A stretch of DNA of 64,000 bases from Arcobacter cryaerophilus gv. crypticus (GCF_002993025.1 NZ_NXGI01000002.1:124001-188000); one strand, 5' to 3'. Shown: positions 9,367-19,881, numbered from the stretch's first letter. Notes: generated by a model from the sequence alone, not told the origin. Numbers and translations are program-made.

Positions 9367-9558
9367 TTAAAGTATTTGCTGAACACGACCAACATCTCCA
9401 TTTTGCAATCTTACTTTTATTCCATGTGGATGAGTTGGTGAATTTGTTAAAATATCTTTTACAACTCCTTGAGTCAGTTTTCCTGTTCTTTGATCTGCTT
9501 TTAATACAATATTTACTTTTAAACCTACTTTTACATCAAACCTTTTTTTTGGATCCAT
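9367..9558 (-). CDS. ywbE: YwbE family small protein
   Basis: A 63-residue basic protein with the YwbE (DUF2196) pattern: VGLKVNIVLKADQRTGKLTQG, then VKDILTNSPTHPHGIKVRL and the final GxVGRVQQI. The family is widespread and its biochemical role is not established; the KOW-like glycine/valine pattern hints at RNA or ribosome contact, which is only a guess. It sits 15 bp upstream of the Epd/GAPDH-like gene on the same strand. Confidence 0.85.
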   Translation of the reverse strand: MDPKKRFDVKVGLKVNIVLKADQRTGKLTQGVVKDILTNSPTHPHGIKVRLQNGDVGRVQQIL

Positions 9559-9589
9559 ATTTTACTTCTTTCTATTTTAGTAATTTAAT

Positions 9590-9955
9590 TTATAAAAGTT
9601 TTAAATTATTTATAAATTTAAAATCTTTTTTATTATAACTTAGTAAATTTATATTATTTTTCATTGCTGTTGCTGCGATTAAACTATCAGGAATATCCAA
9701 AGAGTGACTTTTTGCATAGTCGAAAACTAACTTTTTAGATAAATCTGATATTTCCTCATTTATATTTATTATATTAAAGAGTTCTACAAATTTTTTTAGT
9801 TTATTTAGTTCTGTTTTATTGAAAGCTCCATAATAAAGCTCCATAGCAGTTATTACACTGATATAATGAGTATCAAATTTTTGTACAAGTTCGATTGTTT
9901 CTTTATTATTTTTTAATATCTCTATTAGAATATTTGTATCTAATATTACTTCCAA
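9590..9955 (-). CDS. PIN-domain toxin (VapC-like ribonuclease)
   Basis: A 121-residue PIN domain. It starts VILDTNILIEIL with the first conserved aspartate at residue 6, then TAMELYYGA with the conserved glutamate, and SLDIPDSLIAATA with the third acidic position. Such proteins are Mg-dependent RNases that cut tRNA or rRNA when not held by their antitoxin. The start overlaps the end of the upstream small gene by 10 bases, the standard antitoxin-toxin order and translational coupling. It sits between core genes with no mobile element in view. Confidence 0.85.
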   Translation of the reverse strand: MEVILDTNILIEILKNNKETIELVQKFDTHYISVITAMELYYGAFNKTELNKLKKFVELFNIININEEISDLSKKLVFDYAKSHSLDIPDSLIAATAMKNNINLLSYNKKDFKFINNLKLL

Positions 9956-10152
9956 GCTTTTTCTCTTATATCTTTTAAAGTTATATTTCTATCTTGCCAC
10001 AAACCTGCAAAATCTTTAAATTTATCTTTTTTGTCTGAGTTATTTTTTTTAATATTTTGTTGAGATTTAATCTCTATATAATCAAGAGTTGCTAAAAAGT
10101 TTAAAAAACTATCTTTTTTACTTTCATTTTTTATATTTAATGTAATTAGCAT
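9946..10152 (-). CDS. Antitoxin of a VapBC-type pair
   Basis: A 68-residue charged protein directly upstream of the PIN toxin and overlapping it. The C-terminal part (FAGLWQDRNITLKDIREKAWK) has the amphipathic, aromatic/basic look of antitoxin tails that wrap the PIN active site. The N-terminus (MLITLNIKNESKKDSFLNFLATLDYIEI) could form a small DNA-binding or dimerisation domain, but I do not recognise a named family. The call rests mainly on context. Confidence 0.75.
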   Translation of the reverse strand: MLITLNIKNESKKDSFLNFLATLDYIEIKSQQNIKKNNSDKKDKFKDFAGLWQDRNITLKDIREKAWK

Positions 10153-10207
10153 TTTTACTCCTTAAAATTGAATTAGTATATCTATTTTGAGATTAATTTA
10201 AAATATA

Positions 10208-10900
10208 TTATTTTTTCATTTCTATAAACAAAATATGGCTTTTTGAAATAGGATTGATTACTATTTTATCTTCATTTGTAATTTTCATTGCATCACCAAA
10301 ATCCAAAATAGTTCCATTTATATTTGAGCTTCCTTCAATTTGTACAAAATAGATTTGTCTGCCTTCTTTTATTTCAAACTCTAGTTCTTTATCAAATTCA
10401 CTAACATAAATATTTACATCTTGATATATCTTTATGTCACTATTTCCATCTTGACTTGATACTATATTTAAAAATTTATTATCTCTTTTCTCTTTTGTAT
10501 ATCTTTTTGAGCCATAAAGTCTTGGAAGCCCTTTTTTTGGTGGAATTATCCAAATTTGTAGAAGTCTTAAAATCTTATCGCTCTCATTTCTTTCACTATG
10601 GAATATTCCATCTCCAGCACTAAGATACTGAACTTCACCTTTTTTTAAAGTTTCACTATTTCCCATAGAGTCTTTGTGAGTAATCTCTCCATCAACAATA
10701 TATGAAATAATCTCCATATTATCATGAGGATGAGTATCAAATCCAGTTTTTGCCTGAATTAAATCATCATTTAAAACTCTTAAAACTCCAAAGTGCATAT
10801 TTGCTGGATTTCTATACTCTGCAAAACTAAAGTGAAAACGACTTTGCAACCAACCAAGATTTGATTTTCCCATATTCTCTTTTGGTAGTTTTTTTATCAT
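10208..10900 (-). CDS. Pirin family protein
   Basis: A 230-residue bicupin. The N-terminal cupin has the metal ligands in FDTHPHDNMEIISYIVDGEITHKD and GDGIFHSE, as in bacterial pirins such as YhhW with quercetinase activity. The physiological substrate is unknown. Its start overlaps the stop of the upstream dioxygenase gene by 4 bases (ATGA), so the two are coupled. Pairing a pirin with a DODA-type dioxygenase suggests joint action on aromatic compounds, but that is inference. Confidence 0.9.
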   Translation of the reverse strand: MIKKLPKENMGKSNLGWLQSRFHFSFAEYRNPANMHFGVLRVLNDDLIQAKTGFDTHPHDNMEIISYIVDGEITHKDSMGNSETLKKGEVQYLSAGDGIFHSERNESDKILRLLQIWIIPPKKGLPRLYGSKRYTKEKRDNKFLNIVSSQDGNSDIKIYQDVNIYVSEFDKELEFEIKEGRQIYFVQIEGSSNINGTILDFGDAMKITNEDKIVINPISKSHILFIEMKK

Positions 10901-11676
10901 TTTTCTATCTCTTTTTTATCAAAAATAAAACTCTCCATTGAGATATTTGAATATAACATCTCACTATTAAATGACTTTCCTTTTTTATTATTAGCACTAC
11001 CAAATGCAATAAACATTGGTAAAAAGTGTTCAGTTGAGGGGTGATTTTTATAGAAATTTTTATTTTTAGTTATGTTTTTTAACTCTTCAACTTTTCCATT
11101 TTCTACAATATCTTTAATATCATCATTAAATTCTTTTGCATAATTTCTTATATTTGGGTTCATACTCATATCACCCAAATTATGGGTAATTCCACCACTA
11201 CAAATAATCAAAGCTTCATCTTTAAATTGTTGAAGTTTTTCTCCAAGATTAAATAATTGACTTATACTATATGAAGTAGGAATACTTATTTGTAGTACTG
11301 GAATTTCAATATGTTCATACATTAATGCTAGAGTATTCCAAACTCCATGATCATAACTTTTTCTATTTTCATCGATTGAGATATCAATATTCTCTTTTTT
11401 TAATTTCTCGATTAAATCTAAAGTTAATTTCTCATCACTATTTATCTCATATTTTACTTTATATAATTCATCTTCAAAACCATAAAAATCATACATTATT
11501 TTATTTGTTTTTGGAGAAACTATTTTTAAATCCCGTGTTAAATAATGTGCTGAAAATATGATTATATATTTTGGTTTTTCTAAGCTATTTGCTAATTTTC
11601 TTATATTTTTTTTAGATTTTATATCACTCAAAATTATATTTGGAGCGCCATGTGAAATAAATAGTGTTGGATTCAT
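10897..11676 (-). CDS. DODA-type extradiol aromatic ring-opening dioxygenase (YgiD/LigB-like)
   Basis: A 259-residue class III extradiol dioxygenase. The metal-binding histidines are seen in FISHGAPN near the N-terminus, in SYDHGVWNTLAL, and in IICSGGITHNLG. Relatives include E. coli YgiD, which cleaves DOPA in vitro; the natural substrate is usually unknown. It is translationally coupled to the downstream pirin gene and follows the YceI gene on the same strand. Confidence 0.9.
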   Translation of the reverse strand: MNPTLFISHGAPNIILSDIKSKKNIRKLANSLEKPKYIIIFSAHYLTRDLKIVSPKTNKIMYDFYGFEDELYKVKYEINSDEKLTLDLIEKLKKENIDISIDENRKSYDHGVWNTLALMYEHIEIPVLQISIPTSYSISQLFNLGEKLQQFKDEALIICSGGITHNLGDMSMNPNIRNYAKEFNDDIKDIVENGKVEELKNITKNKNFYKNHPSTEHFLPMFIAFGSANNKKGKSFNSEMLYSNISMESFIFDKKEIEK

Positions 11677-11694
11677 AATATTATTTGACTAAAA

Positions 11695-12246
11695 TTAATT
11701 AGTCAAATTTCCTTCAATATCAATATTTAATTTCACTTCATCGCTAACAGCAACTCCACCTGTTTCTAAAATTTTATTCCAAGTTACTCCAAAATCACTT
11801 CTATTTATCTTTCCAGTTAATGAAAAACCTGATTTTTTACCTAATGCTCCACCATTTTCAAGATTTAGTTTAATATTTTTTGTAACACCTTTTATAGTTA
11901 AATCACCATAAACTGCATCTTTTTCTACTTTTGTAGATTTAAAAATTATTTTTGGAAATTTTGCAATATCTAAAATATCATCAGCTTTTAGGTGTGCATC
12001 TCTTTTTTCATCTGCTGTATCAATAGAAGCAACATTTAATTCACCTTGAACACTCACTAAAGTATTTGCTTTTTCATCATATTCATAAGTTCCAGATACA
12101 TCTTTTATCTTTCCAACAACATTTGAAACCATCATATGTTTTACTGTAAATCCAGCTGTTGAGTGCGATGTATCAACACTATAAGTTCCAGCAAATAATG
12201 AACTTGCTGAAAATATGCTTAATAATCCTAAAGTAATCTTTTTCAT
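11695..12246 (-). CDS. YceI family periplasmic protein
   Basis: A 183-residue protein with a signal peptide (cleavage after SLFA, about residue 19) and the YceI pattern: TYSVDTSHSTAGFTVKHM at the N-terminus of the mature protein, DAHLKADDILDIAKFPKI, and SGKINRSDFGVTW near the C-terminus. YceI proteins are lipocalin-like and bind long isoprenoids such as polyprenyl or quinone tails. The gene begins 2 bp after the MarR regulator's stop and shares its promoter. Confidence 0.92.
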   Translation of the reverse strand: MKKITLGLLSIFSASSLFAGTYSVDTSHSTAGFTVKHMMVSNVVGKIKDVSGTYEYDEKANTLVSVQGELNVASIDTADEKRDAHLKADDILDIAKFPKIIFKSTKVEKDAVYGDLTIKGVTKNIKLNLENGGALGKKSGFSLTGKINRSDFGVTWNKILETGGVAVSDEVKLNIDIEGNLTN

Positions 12247-12247
12247 T

Positions 12248-12706
12248 TTAATCCTTTTTTTCTTTGTAAATTTTATTTAATAAATCATATAAAGTTGTTA
12301 GTTCATCATCATCTAAAATATCTAAAAACTCATTTAAATTTTTAGCATGATTTGGAAAAATCTCTTGTATTATCAAACTTCCTTTGGGAGTTATTGATAA
12401 AATTGAAGATCTATTATCATTTGGGTCTTTTTTTGACTCAATTAGTCCATCTCTATTTAGATTTTTAATAACAACAGTTGTATTTCCAGGAGTTCCCATA
12501 ATAAGTTTTGTAATTGAACTTATATTTAGATCACCTCTGTGATATAAAACTTCTAAAACTTTAAATTGATTAAATGTAAGGGTATGTTTTGACAAAAAAA
12601 GTTCTGTCTTGTTATTTAAAGTATGAGCAACTCTTAAGAGTCTCATAACCGTTTTCATTGACTTGTCGGCTTTTTCACCATAAGATTTTAGACTTTTTTT
12701 GTTCAT
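12248..12706 (-). CDS. MarR family transcriptional regulator
   Basis: A 152-residue winged-helix repressor of MarR type: LTFNQFKVLEVLYHRGDLNISSITKLIMGTPGNTTVVIKNL is the recognition region, followed by the wing DPNDNRSSILSITPKG. It lies upstream of one YceI gene, with a 1-bp gap, and downstream of a second YceI gene. Its own promoter carries a palindrome between the -35 and -10 boxes, so autoregulation and control of the adjacent YceI gene are likely. Confidence 0.93.
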   Translation of the reverse strand: MNKKSLKSYGEKADKSMKTVMRLLRVAHTLNNKTELFLSKHTLTFNQFKVLEVLYHRGDLNISSITKLIMGTPGNTTVVIKNLNRDGLIESKKDPNDNRSSILSITPKGSLIIQEIFPNHAKNLNEFLDILDDDELTTLYDLLNKIYKEKKD

Positions 12707-12723
12707 AAAAACTCCTTGGCGGA

Positions 12724-12753
12724 ATTATACTACTAATTAGTATTAAAAGTCAA
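12724..12753 (-). promoter_or_regulatory. Promoter of the MarR-yceI operon with embedded palindromic operator
   Basis: On the minus strand, TTGACT (12748-12753) and TATAAT (12724-12729) are separated by 18 bp, close to the sigma70 consensus and rare in this AT-rich genome. The spacer contains the perfect 12-bp palindrome TACTAATTAGTA at 12731-12742. A repressor bound there would block RNA polymerase directly. The -35 box starts 3 bp from the stop of the upstream YceI gene. Confidence 0.8.
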
Positions 12754-12755
12754 TA

Positions 12756-13346
12756 CTATTTTTTTGTTTTCTCTTTTGTGTGTTGAAAAATTAAATCATT
12801 TTGTAAAGTTGCTTCCATATTTATAGTAACTTTAATATCATTTGATACAGCACTACTTCCAAAATCTTCTAAAACATCCCAAAACAGATCAAAGTAACTT
12901 CTTTTTAAAGTTGTACTCATTGTTACATAAAGTTTATCAAGAAAGATACCACTATTTTCAATATCAAACTCAATATTTCTTTTTACACCATTTATTGTAA
13001 TATCTCCAAAAACTTTATTATCAGTTATTTTTTCTGCTTTAAACTCAATTTCTGGATATTTTTTGCTATTTAAAATTTTCTCGCTTATTATCAAAGTAGC
13101 TAAATCTCCACTTTGAGTTGTTACTGAGTCTGTATCTACAGAACCTTCTATTGATTTTATTATATTTTCTTTTTCATCAAAAATTATCAATCCACTAATA
13201 TCTTGAAAGCTTCCATCAATTATGTTTGTTTTTTGGTATGTTAGTTGGAAATTTGCTTTTGAATTTTTACTATTTACAACAAACTCTTTTGCACAAAGAA
13301 AAGGAGTTAATAATAGTATTGAGAATAAGATTTTTGTTGCTTTCAT
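12756..13346 (-). CDS. YceI family periplasmic protein, second copy
   Basis: A 196-residue YceI homologue with an N-terminal signal peptide (ILFSILLLTPFLCAKE). Family features are present: VNSKNSKANFQLTYQKTN, ISEKILNSKKYPEIEFKA, DITINGVKRNIEFDIEN and LKRSYFDLFWDVL. It diverges strongly from the neighbouring copy and has a 15-residue basic C-terminal extension. It is expressed from its own upstream region and ends right at the MarR promoter. A role in isoprenoid binding in the periplasm is inferred from the family. Confidence 0.88.
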   Translation of the reverse strand: MKATKILFSILLLTPFLCAKEFVVNSKNSKANFQLTYQKTNIIDGSFQDISGLIIFDEKENIIKSIEGSVDTDSVTTQSGDLATLIISEKILNSKKYPEIEFKAEKITDNKVFGDITINGVKRNIEFDIENSGIFLDKLYVTMSTTLKRSYFDLFWDVLEDFGSSAVSNDIKVTINMEATLQNDLIFQHTKEKTKK

Positions 13347-13475
13347 TTTTTACCTTATAAAATTAGTCGTGCAATTATATCTAATAAAATATATTTTAAC
13401 CATTTAATAATCTTTTTTTAGCTAAAATATCCCGTTTTACTGAAATATGAAATATTTATAATAAGGATAATTAAT

Positions 13476-14582
13476 ATGTTATTAACACCAGGACCAACTC
13501 CTGTACCAGAATTTGCAAGAAAAGCTATGAGTGACATTACGATACATCACAGAACAAAAGAGTTTGAAGCAATTTTTGAGAGAACTAGAAATCTTTTAAT
13601 TGAAATTTATAATATGCCAGAAGTTTTAATGTTAGCATCAAGTGGAACAGGAGCTATGGAAGCTTGCATCACTAATTTTACTAGAAAAAAAGCACTTACA
13701 GTTAACTCTGGAAAGTTTGGAGAGAGATTTGGAAAGATCTGTAAAGCTTTTAATATTGACTATACTGAATTAAAAAATGAGTGGAATACTCCTGTTAGTG
13801 TTGAAGATGTAATAAATACAATAAAAAATGATTCAAGCATTGATGCTATATTTATTCAAGTATGTGAAAGTGCTGGAGGATTAAGACATCCTGTTGAAGA
13901 AATAGCAAAAGAGATTAAAAAAATAAATCCAGAAATAATGATTGTAGCAGATGGAATTACAGCTTTGGGTGTTGAAAAAATTGATGTAACAAATATTGAT
14001 GCACTTATTACTGGAAGTCAAAAAGCATTTATGCTTCCTCCAGGTCTTGCGATGATTGGATTATCACAAAAAGCAGTTGAAAAAATTGAAGAAAAATCAG
14101 CTGGGTATTATTTTAATCTTGCAACTGAATTAAAAAATCAAAGAAAAAATACAACAGCTTGGACAGCGGCAACTACATTAATTATGGGATTAAAAGCTAT
14201 CTTAGTTGAATTAAAAAAAGTAGGATTTGATAATTTATATAATAAAACAGCTCTAAGAGCAAAAGCAACTCAAGAAGCTTTAAAAGCTATTGGTTTTGAA
14301 ATATATCCAAAAACTCCAGCAAATGCTATGACAACAGTTTATACAGAGCAATCAAATGAGATTAGAAAACTTTTGAAAAATAAATACAATGTTGATATTG
14401 CTGGTGGGCAAGACCATTTAGCTGGAAAAATTTTTAGAATTAATCATATGGGATTAGTTGAAGATTTTGAAGCTTCTTGGGCTGTAAATGCTATTGAGTT
14501 AGTTATGGATGAGTTAAAAATTAGAACATTTGATGGAACTGCAAACAGAGTTTTTGCACAGACATTTTATAAAGGAAATTAA
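13476..14582 (+). CDS. Class V aminotransferase (serine/alanine-glyoxylate aminotransferase family)
   Basis: A 368-residue PLP enzyme starting LLTPGPTPVPEFARKAM, typical of the alanine-glyoxylate / serine-pyruvate aminotransferase family and of the so-called soluble hydrogenase 42-kDa subunit. The glycine-rich SSGTGAMEA and the PLP lysine in TGSQKAFMLPPG (Lys183) are intact. The substrate cannot be set from sequence. It is the first gene of a rightward run with hisZ, purA, DUF507 and the CarA homologue, with spacings of only a few bases. Confidence 0.88.
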   Translation: MLLTPGPTPVPEFARKAMSDITIHHRTKEFEAIFERTRNLLIEIYNMPEVLMLASSGTGAMEACITNFTRKKALTVNSGKFGERFGKICKAFNIDYTELKNEWNTPVSVEDVINTIKNDSSIDAIFIQVCESAGGLRHPVEEIAKEIKKINPEIMIVADGITALGVEKIDVTNIDALITGSQKAFMLPPGLAMIGLSQKAVEKIEEKSAGYYFNLATELKNQRKNTTAWTAATTLIMGLKAILVELKKVGFDNLYNKTALRAKATQEALKAIGFEIYPKTPANAMTTVYTEQSNEIRKLLKNKYNVDIAGGQDHLAGKIFRINHMGLVEDFEASWAVNAIELVMDELKIRTFDGTANRVFAQTFYKGN

Positions 14583-14588
14583 TCAATT

Positions 14589-16686
<2,098 letters not shown>

Positions 16687-16687
16687 A

Positions 16688-17239
16688 ATGAGATTAAGAC
16701 TACACCAAACTACATACCTTTCAAGAAGAATTACAAGAGATTTAATCACTTGTGATTTTATAGAAGCAAGAAAAGATAAGCCTAGTATAGAAGAGCAAGT
16801 TGAAAGAATTTTAGATGAAGATATTATTAAAGAGCAATCTTTGGATGAAAGAGTAGAGGAGATTTTAGATGCTCAAACAGATGAAATTGAGTATCTAAAT
16901 GCTGATAGAAGGCAACTTTTTTGGATGACAAAAAAAAGACTTGCAAATGATTTTGGAGTTATCTTAAACAATGAAGATAGATTTTCTGATATTTCTCACA
17001 AAATATTAGATTATCTATGGGAGGAGGATTATATACATTTTACTTGCTCAGATAACCAAATAAAAAATGTAATATTTGGTTCTTTGGATGATTTCATAAA
17101 AGGGTTTGAAAAAGCAGATGGTGAAGTATTAGCTAAGCTTAAAAACTATAAGAGAAAGCTAATTCCAGGTACTGAGGACTATGATTTGGTTTATCATAGA
17201 CTTTATGAAGAAGAGTTAATAAAAAGAGGATTAATTTGA
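16688..17239 (+). CDS. DUF507 family protein
   Basis: A 183-residue soluble, highly charged protein of the DUF507 family, recognised by its start MRLRLHQTTYLSRRITRDLI, the acidic repeat VERILDEDI / VEEILDAQ in the middle, and the C-terminal DYDLVYHRLYEEELIKRGLI. No activity is established. It is conserved beside purA and carA in Campylobacterota. Its TGA overlaps the ATG of the next gene, so the two are translationally coupled. Confidence 0.88.
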   Translation: MRLRLHQTTYLSRRITRDLITCDFIEARKDKPSIEEQVERILDEDIIKEQSLDERVEEILDAQTDEIEYLNADRRQLFWMTKKRLANDFGVILNNEDRFSDISHKILDYLWEEDYIHFTCSDNQIKNVIFGSLDDFIKGFEKADGEVLAKLKNYKRKLIPGTEDYDLVYHRLYEEELIKRGLI

Positions 17240-18336
17240 TGCAAAAAGTATATATTTATTTAGAAAACGGGATATTTTTAGAAGCAAATTCTTTTGGTGC
17301 AGATACAACTGCTGTTGGAAAACTTGTTTATAATAACTCAACATTTGGACAGCAAGAGATTATTACAGACCCTTCAAATAATGGTTTAATTATCAATTTT
17401 ACAGCTGCAGAAATTGGTAATACTGGGGCAAATATAGTTGATATGGAAAGCTCTAAAGCTCATGCAAAAGGTATAATTGTTAGAAATTATCACGATTTTT
17501 ATTCAAATTACAGAGCCGATATGAGTCTAAAAGATTTTTTAATAGAGCAAAATGTTGTTGGAATTTGTGATATTGATACAAGATTTTTGACAAAAATTGT
17601 AAGAGAAGAGGGAAGTATGATGATGATTGCATCTACACAAATCTCTTCAAAAGATGAACTAGCAAAAAAATTAAGTGAAGCAAAAAAATATGATGAAATC
17701 AATTTTGTAAAAGAGAGTTCAACAAAAGAAGCTTATATCCATAAATCAGGTGTTTGGAATCATGAAACTGGAGAATATAATAAGGCACAAATGAGTGATA
17801 AAAAAGTTCTAGTAATTGATTATGGAGTTAAAAAATCATTTTTAAATGAACTTGTTGAGTTAGGATTTGAAGTTGAAGTAGTTCCCGCTTCTACAAAATC
17901 AGAAGATATAATCAACAGCTTTAAAGCAGGTAAAATAAGTGGAGTAGTTTTAAGTAGTGGTGCTGGAAATCCAAATATTTTAACAAATGAAATAGCTGAA
18001 ATAAAAATATTAATAGATGCAAATATTCCAATGCTTGCAGTTGGTCTAGGACACTATTTACTTGCAATTGCAAGTGGTGCAAAAGTAGATAAGATTAAAT
18101 CTATTAAATATGGAAGCCACCCTATAAGAGGTGAAAAAACTGTAGAAATTTGTAGTATAAATGGTGATTTTAAGATAAGTGAAGATATTAAAAATATTGC
18201 AGATGTAACTCATATTAAAGTATTTAATGATACTGCTGCTGCTTTAAAATATAAAAATAAAAATGAAATAAGTAGTGAATTTACACCAACTTCAAACTCT
18301 AGTATTTGCAAAGAGTTTGCTCAAATGGCAAAATAG
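17239..18336 (+). CDS. carA: CarA homologue lacking the glutaminase catalytic triad
   Basis: The position and the N-terminal half (LENGIFLEANSFGA.., GQQEIITDPS, GICDIDTRFLTKIVREEG) identify this as the carbamoyl-phosphate synthase small subunit orthologue. The C-terminal class I glutaminase is degenerate. Where CarA has GICLGHQ, this has AVGLGHY, putting Gly at position 269 (E. coli Cys269 is the nucleophile). Where CarA has FHPE, this has FTPT, so His and Glu are also lost. LSNGPG has become LSSGAG. The 365-residue frame is otherwise full length with no stop or frameshift, so it looks selected rather than decaying. I chose the ATG at 17239, overlapping the DUF507 stop, over the TTG one codon earlier. 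It may be a structural partner of CarB or have a new role. Confidence 0.85.
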   Translation: MQKVYIYLENGIFLEANSFGADTTAVGKLVYNNSTFGQQEIITDPSNNGLIINFTAAEIGNTGANIVDMESSKAHAKGIIVRNYHDFYSNYRADMSLKDFLIEQNVVGICDIDTRFLTKIVREEGSMMMIASTQISSKDELAKKLSEAKKYDEINFVKESSTKEAYIHKSGVWNHETGEYNKAQMSDKKVLVIDYGVKKSFLNELVELGFEVEVVPASTKSEDIINSFKAGKISGVVLSSGAGNPNILTNEIAEIKILIDANIPMLAVGLGHYLLAIASGAKVDKIKSIKYGSHPIRGEKTVEICSINGDFKISEDIKNIADVTHIKVFNDTAAALKYKNKNEISSEFTPTSNSSICKEFAQMAK

Positions 18337-18351
18337 AGCTTAAAAATATCT

Positions 18352-18368
18352 CTGAGGCTTTGCCTCAG
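18352..18368. terminator. Hairpin between the converging carA-like and pabC genes
   Basis: A perfect 7-bp stem CTGAGGC-TTT-GCCTCAG between two convergent stop codons. The U tracts are short on both strands, so it is a probable but modest bidirectional terminator. Confidence 0.6.
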
Positions 18369-18390
18369 TAATAAAATAAAGTTACTTTAC

Positions 18391-18951
18391 CTAATCTTCT
18401 ATTTTGAAATCTTTTATCTCATAAAAATCTATCATAGCATTCATAAGTGCAATTTTAGAAGCATTTTTTAACATATCCAAACTTATATCTTTTTCAAATA
18501 TCTCTTTTTTTTCAATCAATTTTGCTCTACAAGTTCCCTCTAATAGACAATTTTTTGAAGTAATCCAAACTCCATCATAAAATATAGCTATATTTGCAAT
18601 AGATGTATCTGTAACTATTTCATTTTTTACAATAATTATCTCATCACAAGTATCTTTTTTAAAAAACAGTTCATCTAGTTTATCTCTATTTAGATATTTT
18701 TTTGAGTAATCTAAGCTATCATCAAATAATATTTTAAAGCTTTTTATATCTCTTATTTGATAAGTAAAATAATCTACACTCAAAATCTCATCTTTGTTGT
18801 AAACTATTTTACATCTTAAAAGTTTATTTGTTGGTGGATTTATATACTCTCGTAAATCAAAATTTTTACCAATAGTTCTTGCAACTCTTTTTTGATGATA
18901 CTCTAAATTAAAGATTTCAAAATCATCACATTTTATTGTTTCAAAAAACAT
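18391..18951 (-). CDS. pabC: Aminodeoxychorismate lyase-like class IV aminotransferase (PabC)
   Basis: A 186-residue fold-type IV PLP enzyme. FFETIKC at the N-terminus, the lysine in YSKKYLNRDKLDEL (matching the K-x-LNR motif of E. coli PabC) and EGTCRAKLIEKK fit 4-amino-4-deoxychorismate lyase, which releases pyruvate to make p-aminobenzoate for folate. It is shorter than E. coli PabC (269 aa), as is usual when encoded separately beside pabB in this group. It starts 9 bp after the PabB stop, so the two form an operon. Confidence 0.83.
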   Translation of the reverse strand: MFFETIKCDDFEIFNLEYHQKRVARTIGKNFDLREYINPPTNKLLRCKIVYNKDEILSVDYFTYQIRDIKSFKILFDDSLDYSKKYLNRDKLDELFFKKDTCDEIIIVKNEIVTDTSIANIAIFYDGVWITSKNCLLEGTCRAKLIEKKEIFEKDISLDMLKNASKIALMNAMIDFYEIKDFKIED

Positions 18952-18960
18952 ATTTTTCCT

Positions 18961-19839
18961 TTAAAATGGCAGATAAACTTTATTTAAAAGTTCTTCATAC
19001 TCTTGTTTTGCAATGCTATCACTTGTAATTCCCCCACCACTTTTATAAAAGAGTTCTTGATTTATATTTTCAATAAATCTAATTAGTACAAAACTTTGAA
19101 GATTTATTCCATCAAAAATACCAAAAATTCCACTATAAAATCCTCTATCATAGTTTTCAATATTTTTTAAAATTTCTATTGTAGATTTTTTTGGAGTACC
19201 TGTAATACTTCCAGCAGGAAGAATATTTGAAAAAATATCTCCTATTTTTTCTTGCCAATTATTTTCTAAATCTCCAGAAATAACTGAGCTTGTCTGAAAA
19301 AGTTCACTATTTCTTGTACTTATTTTACTAAAAGTTCTAAACTCTTCCACTTTTATATTTTTTGCAACTTTTCCTAAATCATTTCTTAGTAAATCAACAA
19401 CCATAGTGTGTTCTGCTAACTCTTTTTTACTATTGAGTAATAGATTTTTTGCATCATCTAAGATTGTATCAATAGTTCCTTTCATAGGATATGTATAGAT
19501 TTTGTTGTTTTTAATATCTATAAATTTTTCAGGGCTAAAGCACACAAAATCTAAATCATCTATTTTTACTCTTAAGTTTAACAAAGAGCTTGATGCTTGA
19601 TAAATCTCATCTAAACTTAGGTTTGTATCTATTTTTGTTTTTGTAGTTAAATTTAATAAATAGCTATTTCCATTTTTAATTTCATCTTGAATTAAATCAA
19701 ACTTTATTTTGTATTCATCGAAACTAATTGGATATTTTTTTAATGTATAGTCTTTTATATATTTTTTATTTTCACTATTTATTTCAAATTTTATATTTTG
19801 TGATAGATTGTCTAGTTTTTCTATATATATTTTTTTCAA
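18961..19839 (-). CDS. pabB: Aminodeoxychorismate synthase component I (PabB), short form
   Basis: The protein carries the C-terminal chorismate-binding domain: GNSYLLNLTTKTKI, YPMKGTID, AEHTMVVDLLRNDLGKVA, LPAGSITGTPKKSTIEIL and GFYSGIFGIFDG, the standard ADC/anthranilate synthase motifs. It converts chorismate to ADC with ammonia from PabA. At 292 residues it lacks the N-terminal subdomain of full PabB (about 450 aa). The start is a TTG at 19839 without a clear RBS; an ATG at 19844 is out of frame, so the exact start is uncertain. Its promoter must lie in the short gap after the pyrB terminator. Confidence 0.85.
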   Translation of the reverse strand: MKKIYIEKLDNLSQNIKFEINSENKKYIKDYTLKKYPISFDEYKIKFDLIQDEIKNGNSYLLNLTTKTKIDTNLSLDEIYQASSSLLNLRVKIDDLDFVCFSPEKFIDIKNNKIYTYPMKGTIDTILDDAKNLLLNSKKELAEHTMVVDLLRNDLGKVAKNIKVEEFRTFSKISTRNSELFQTSSVISGDLENNWQEKIGDIFSNILPAGSITGTPKKSTIEILKNIENYDRGFYSGIFGIFDGINLQSFVLIRFIENINQELFYKSGGGITSDSIAKQEYEELLNKVYLPF

Positions 19840-19857
19840 ATCATATGAGATTAAAAA

Positions 19858-19881
19858 TAAAAAAGGCTCTTTAGAAGAGCC
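19858..19881 (-). terminator. Rho-independent terminator of pyrB
   Basis: On the minus strand a 7-bp GGCTCTT/AAGAGCC stem with a 3-base loop is followed by TTTTTTATTTTT. It sits between the pyrB stop (19918) and pabB, separating the two transcripts, or allowing only partial readthrough. Confidence 0.85.
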
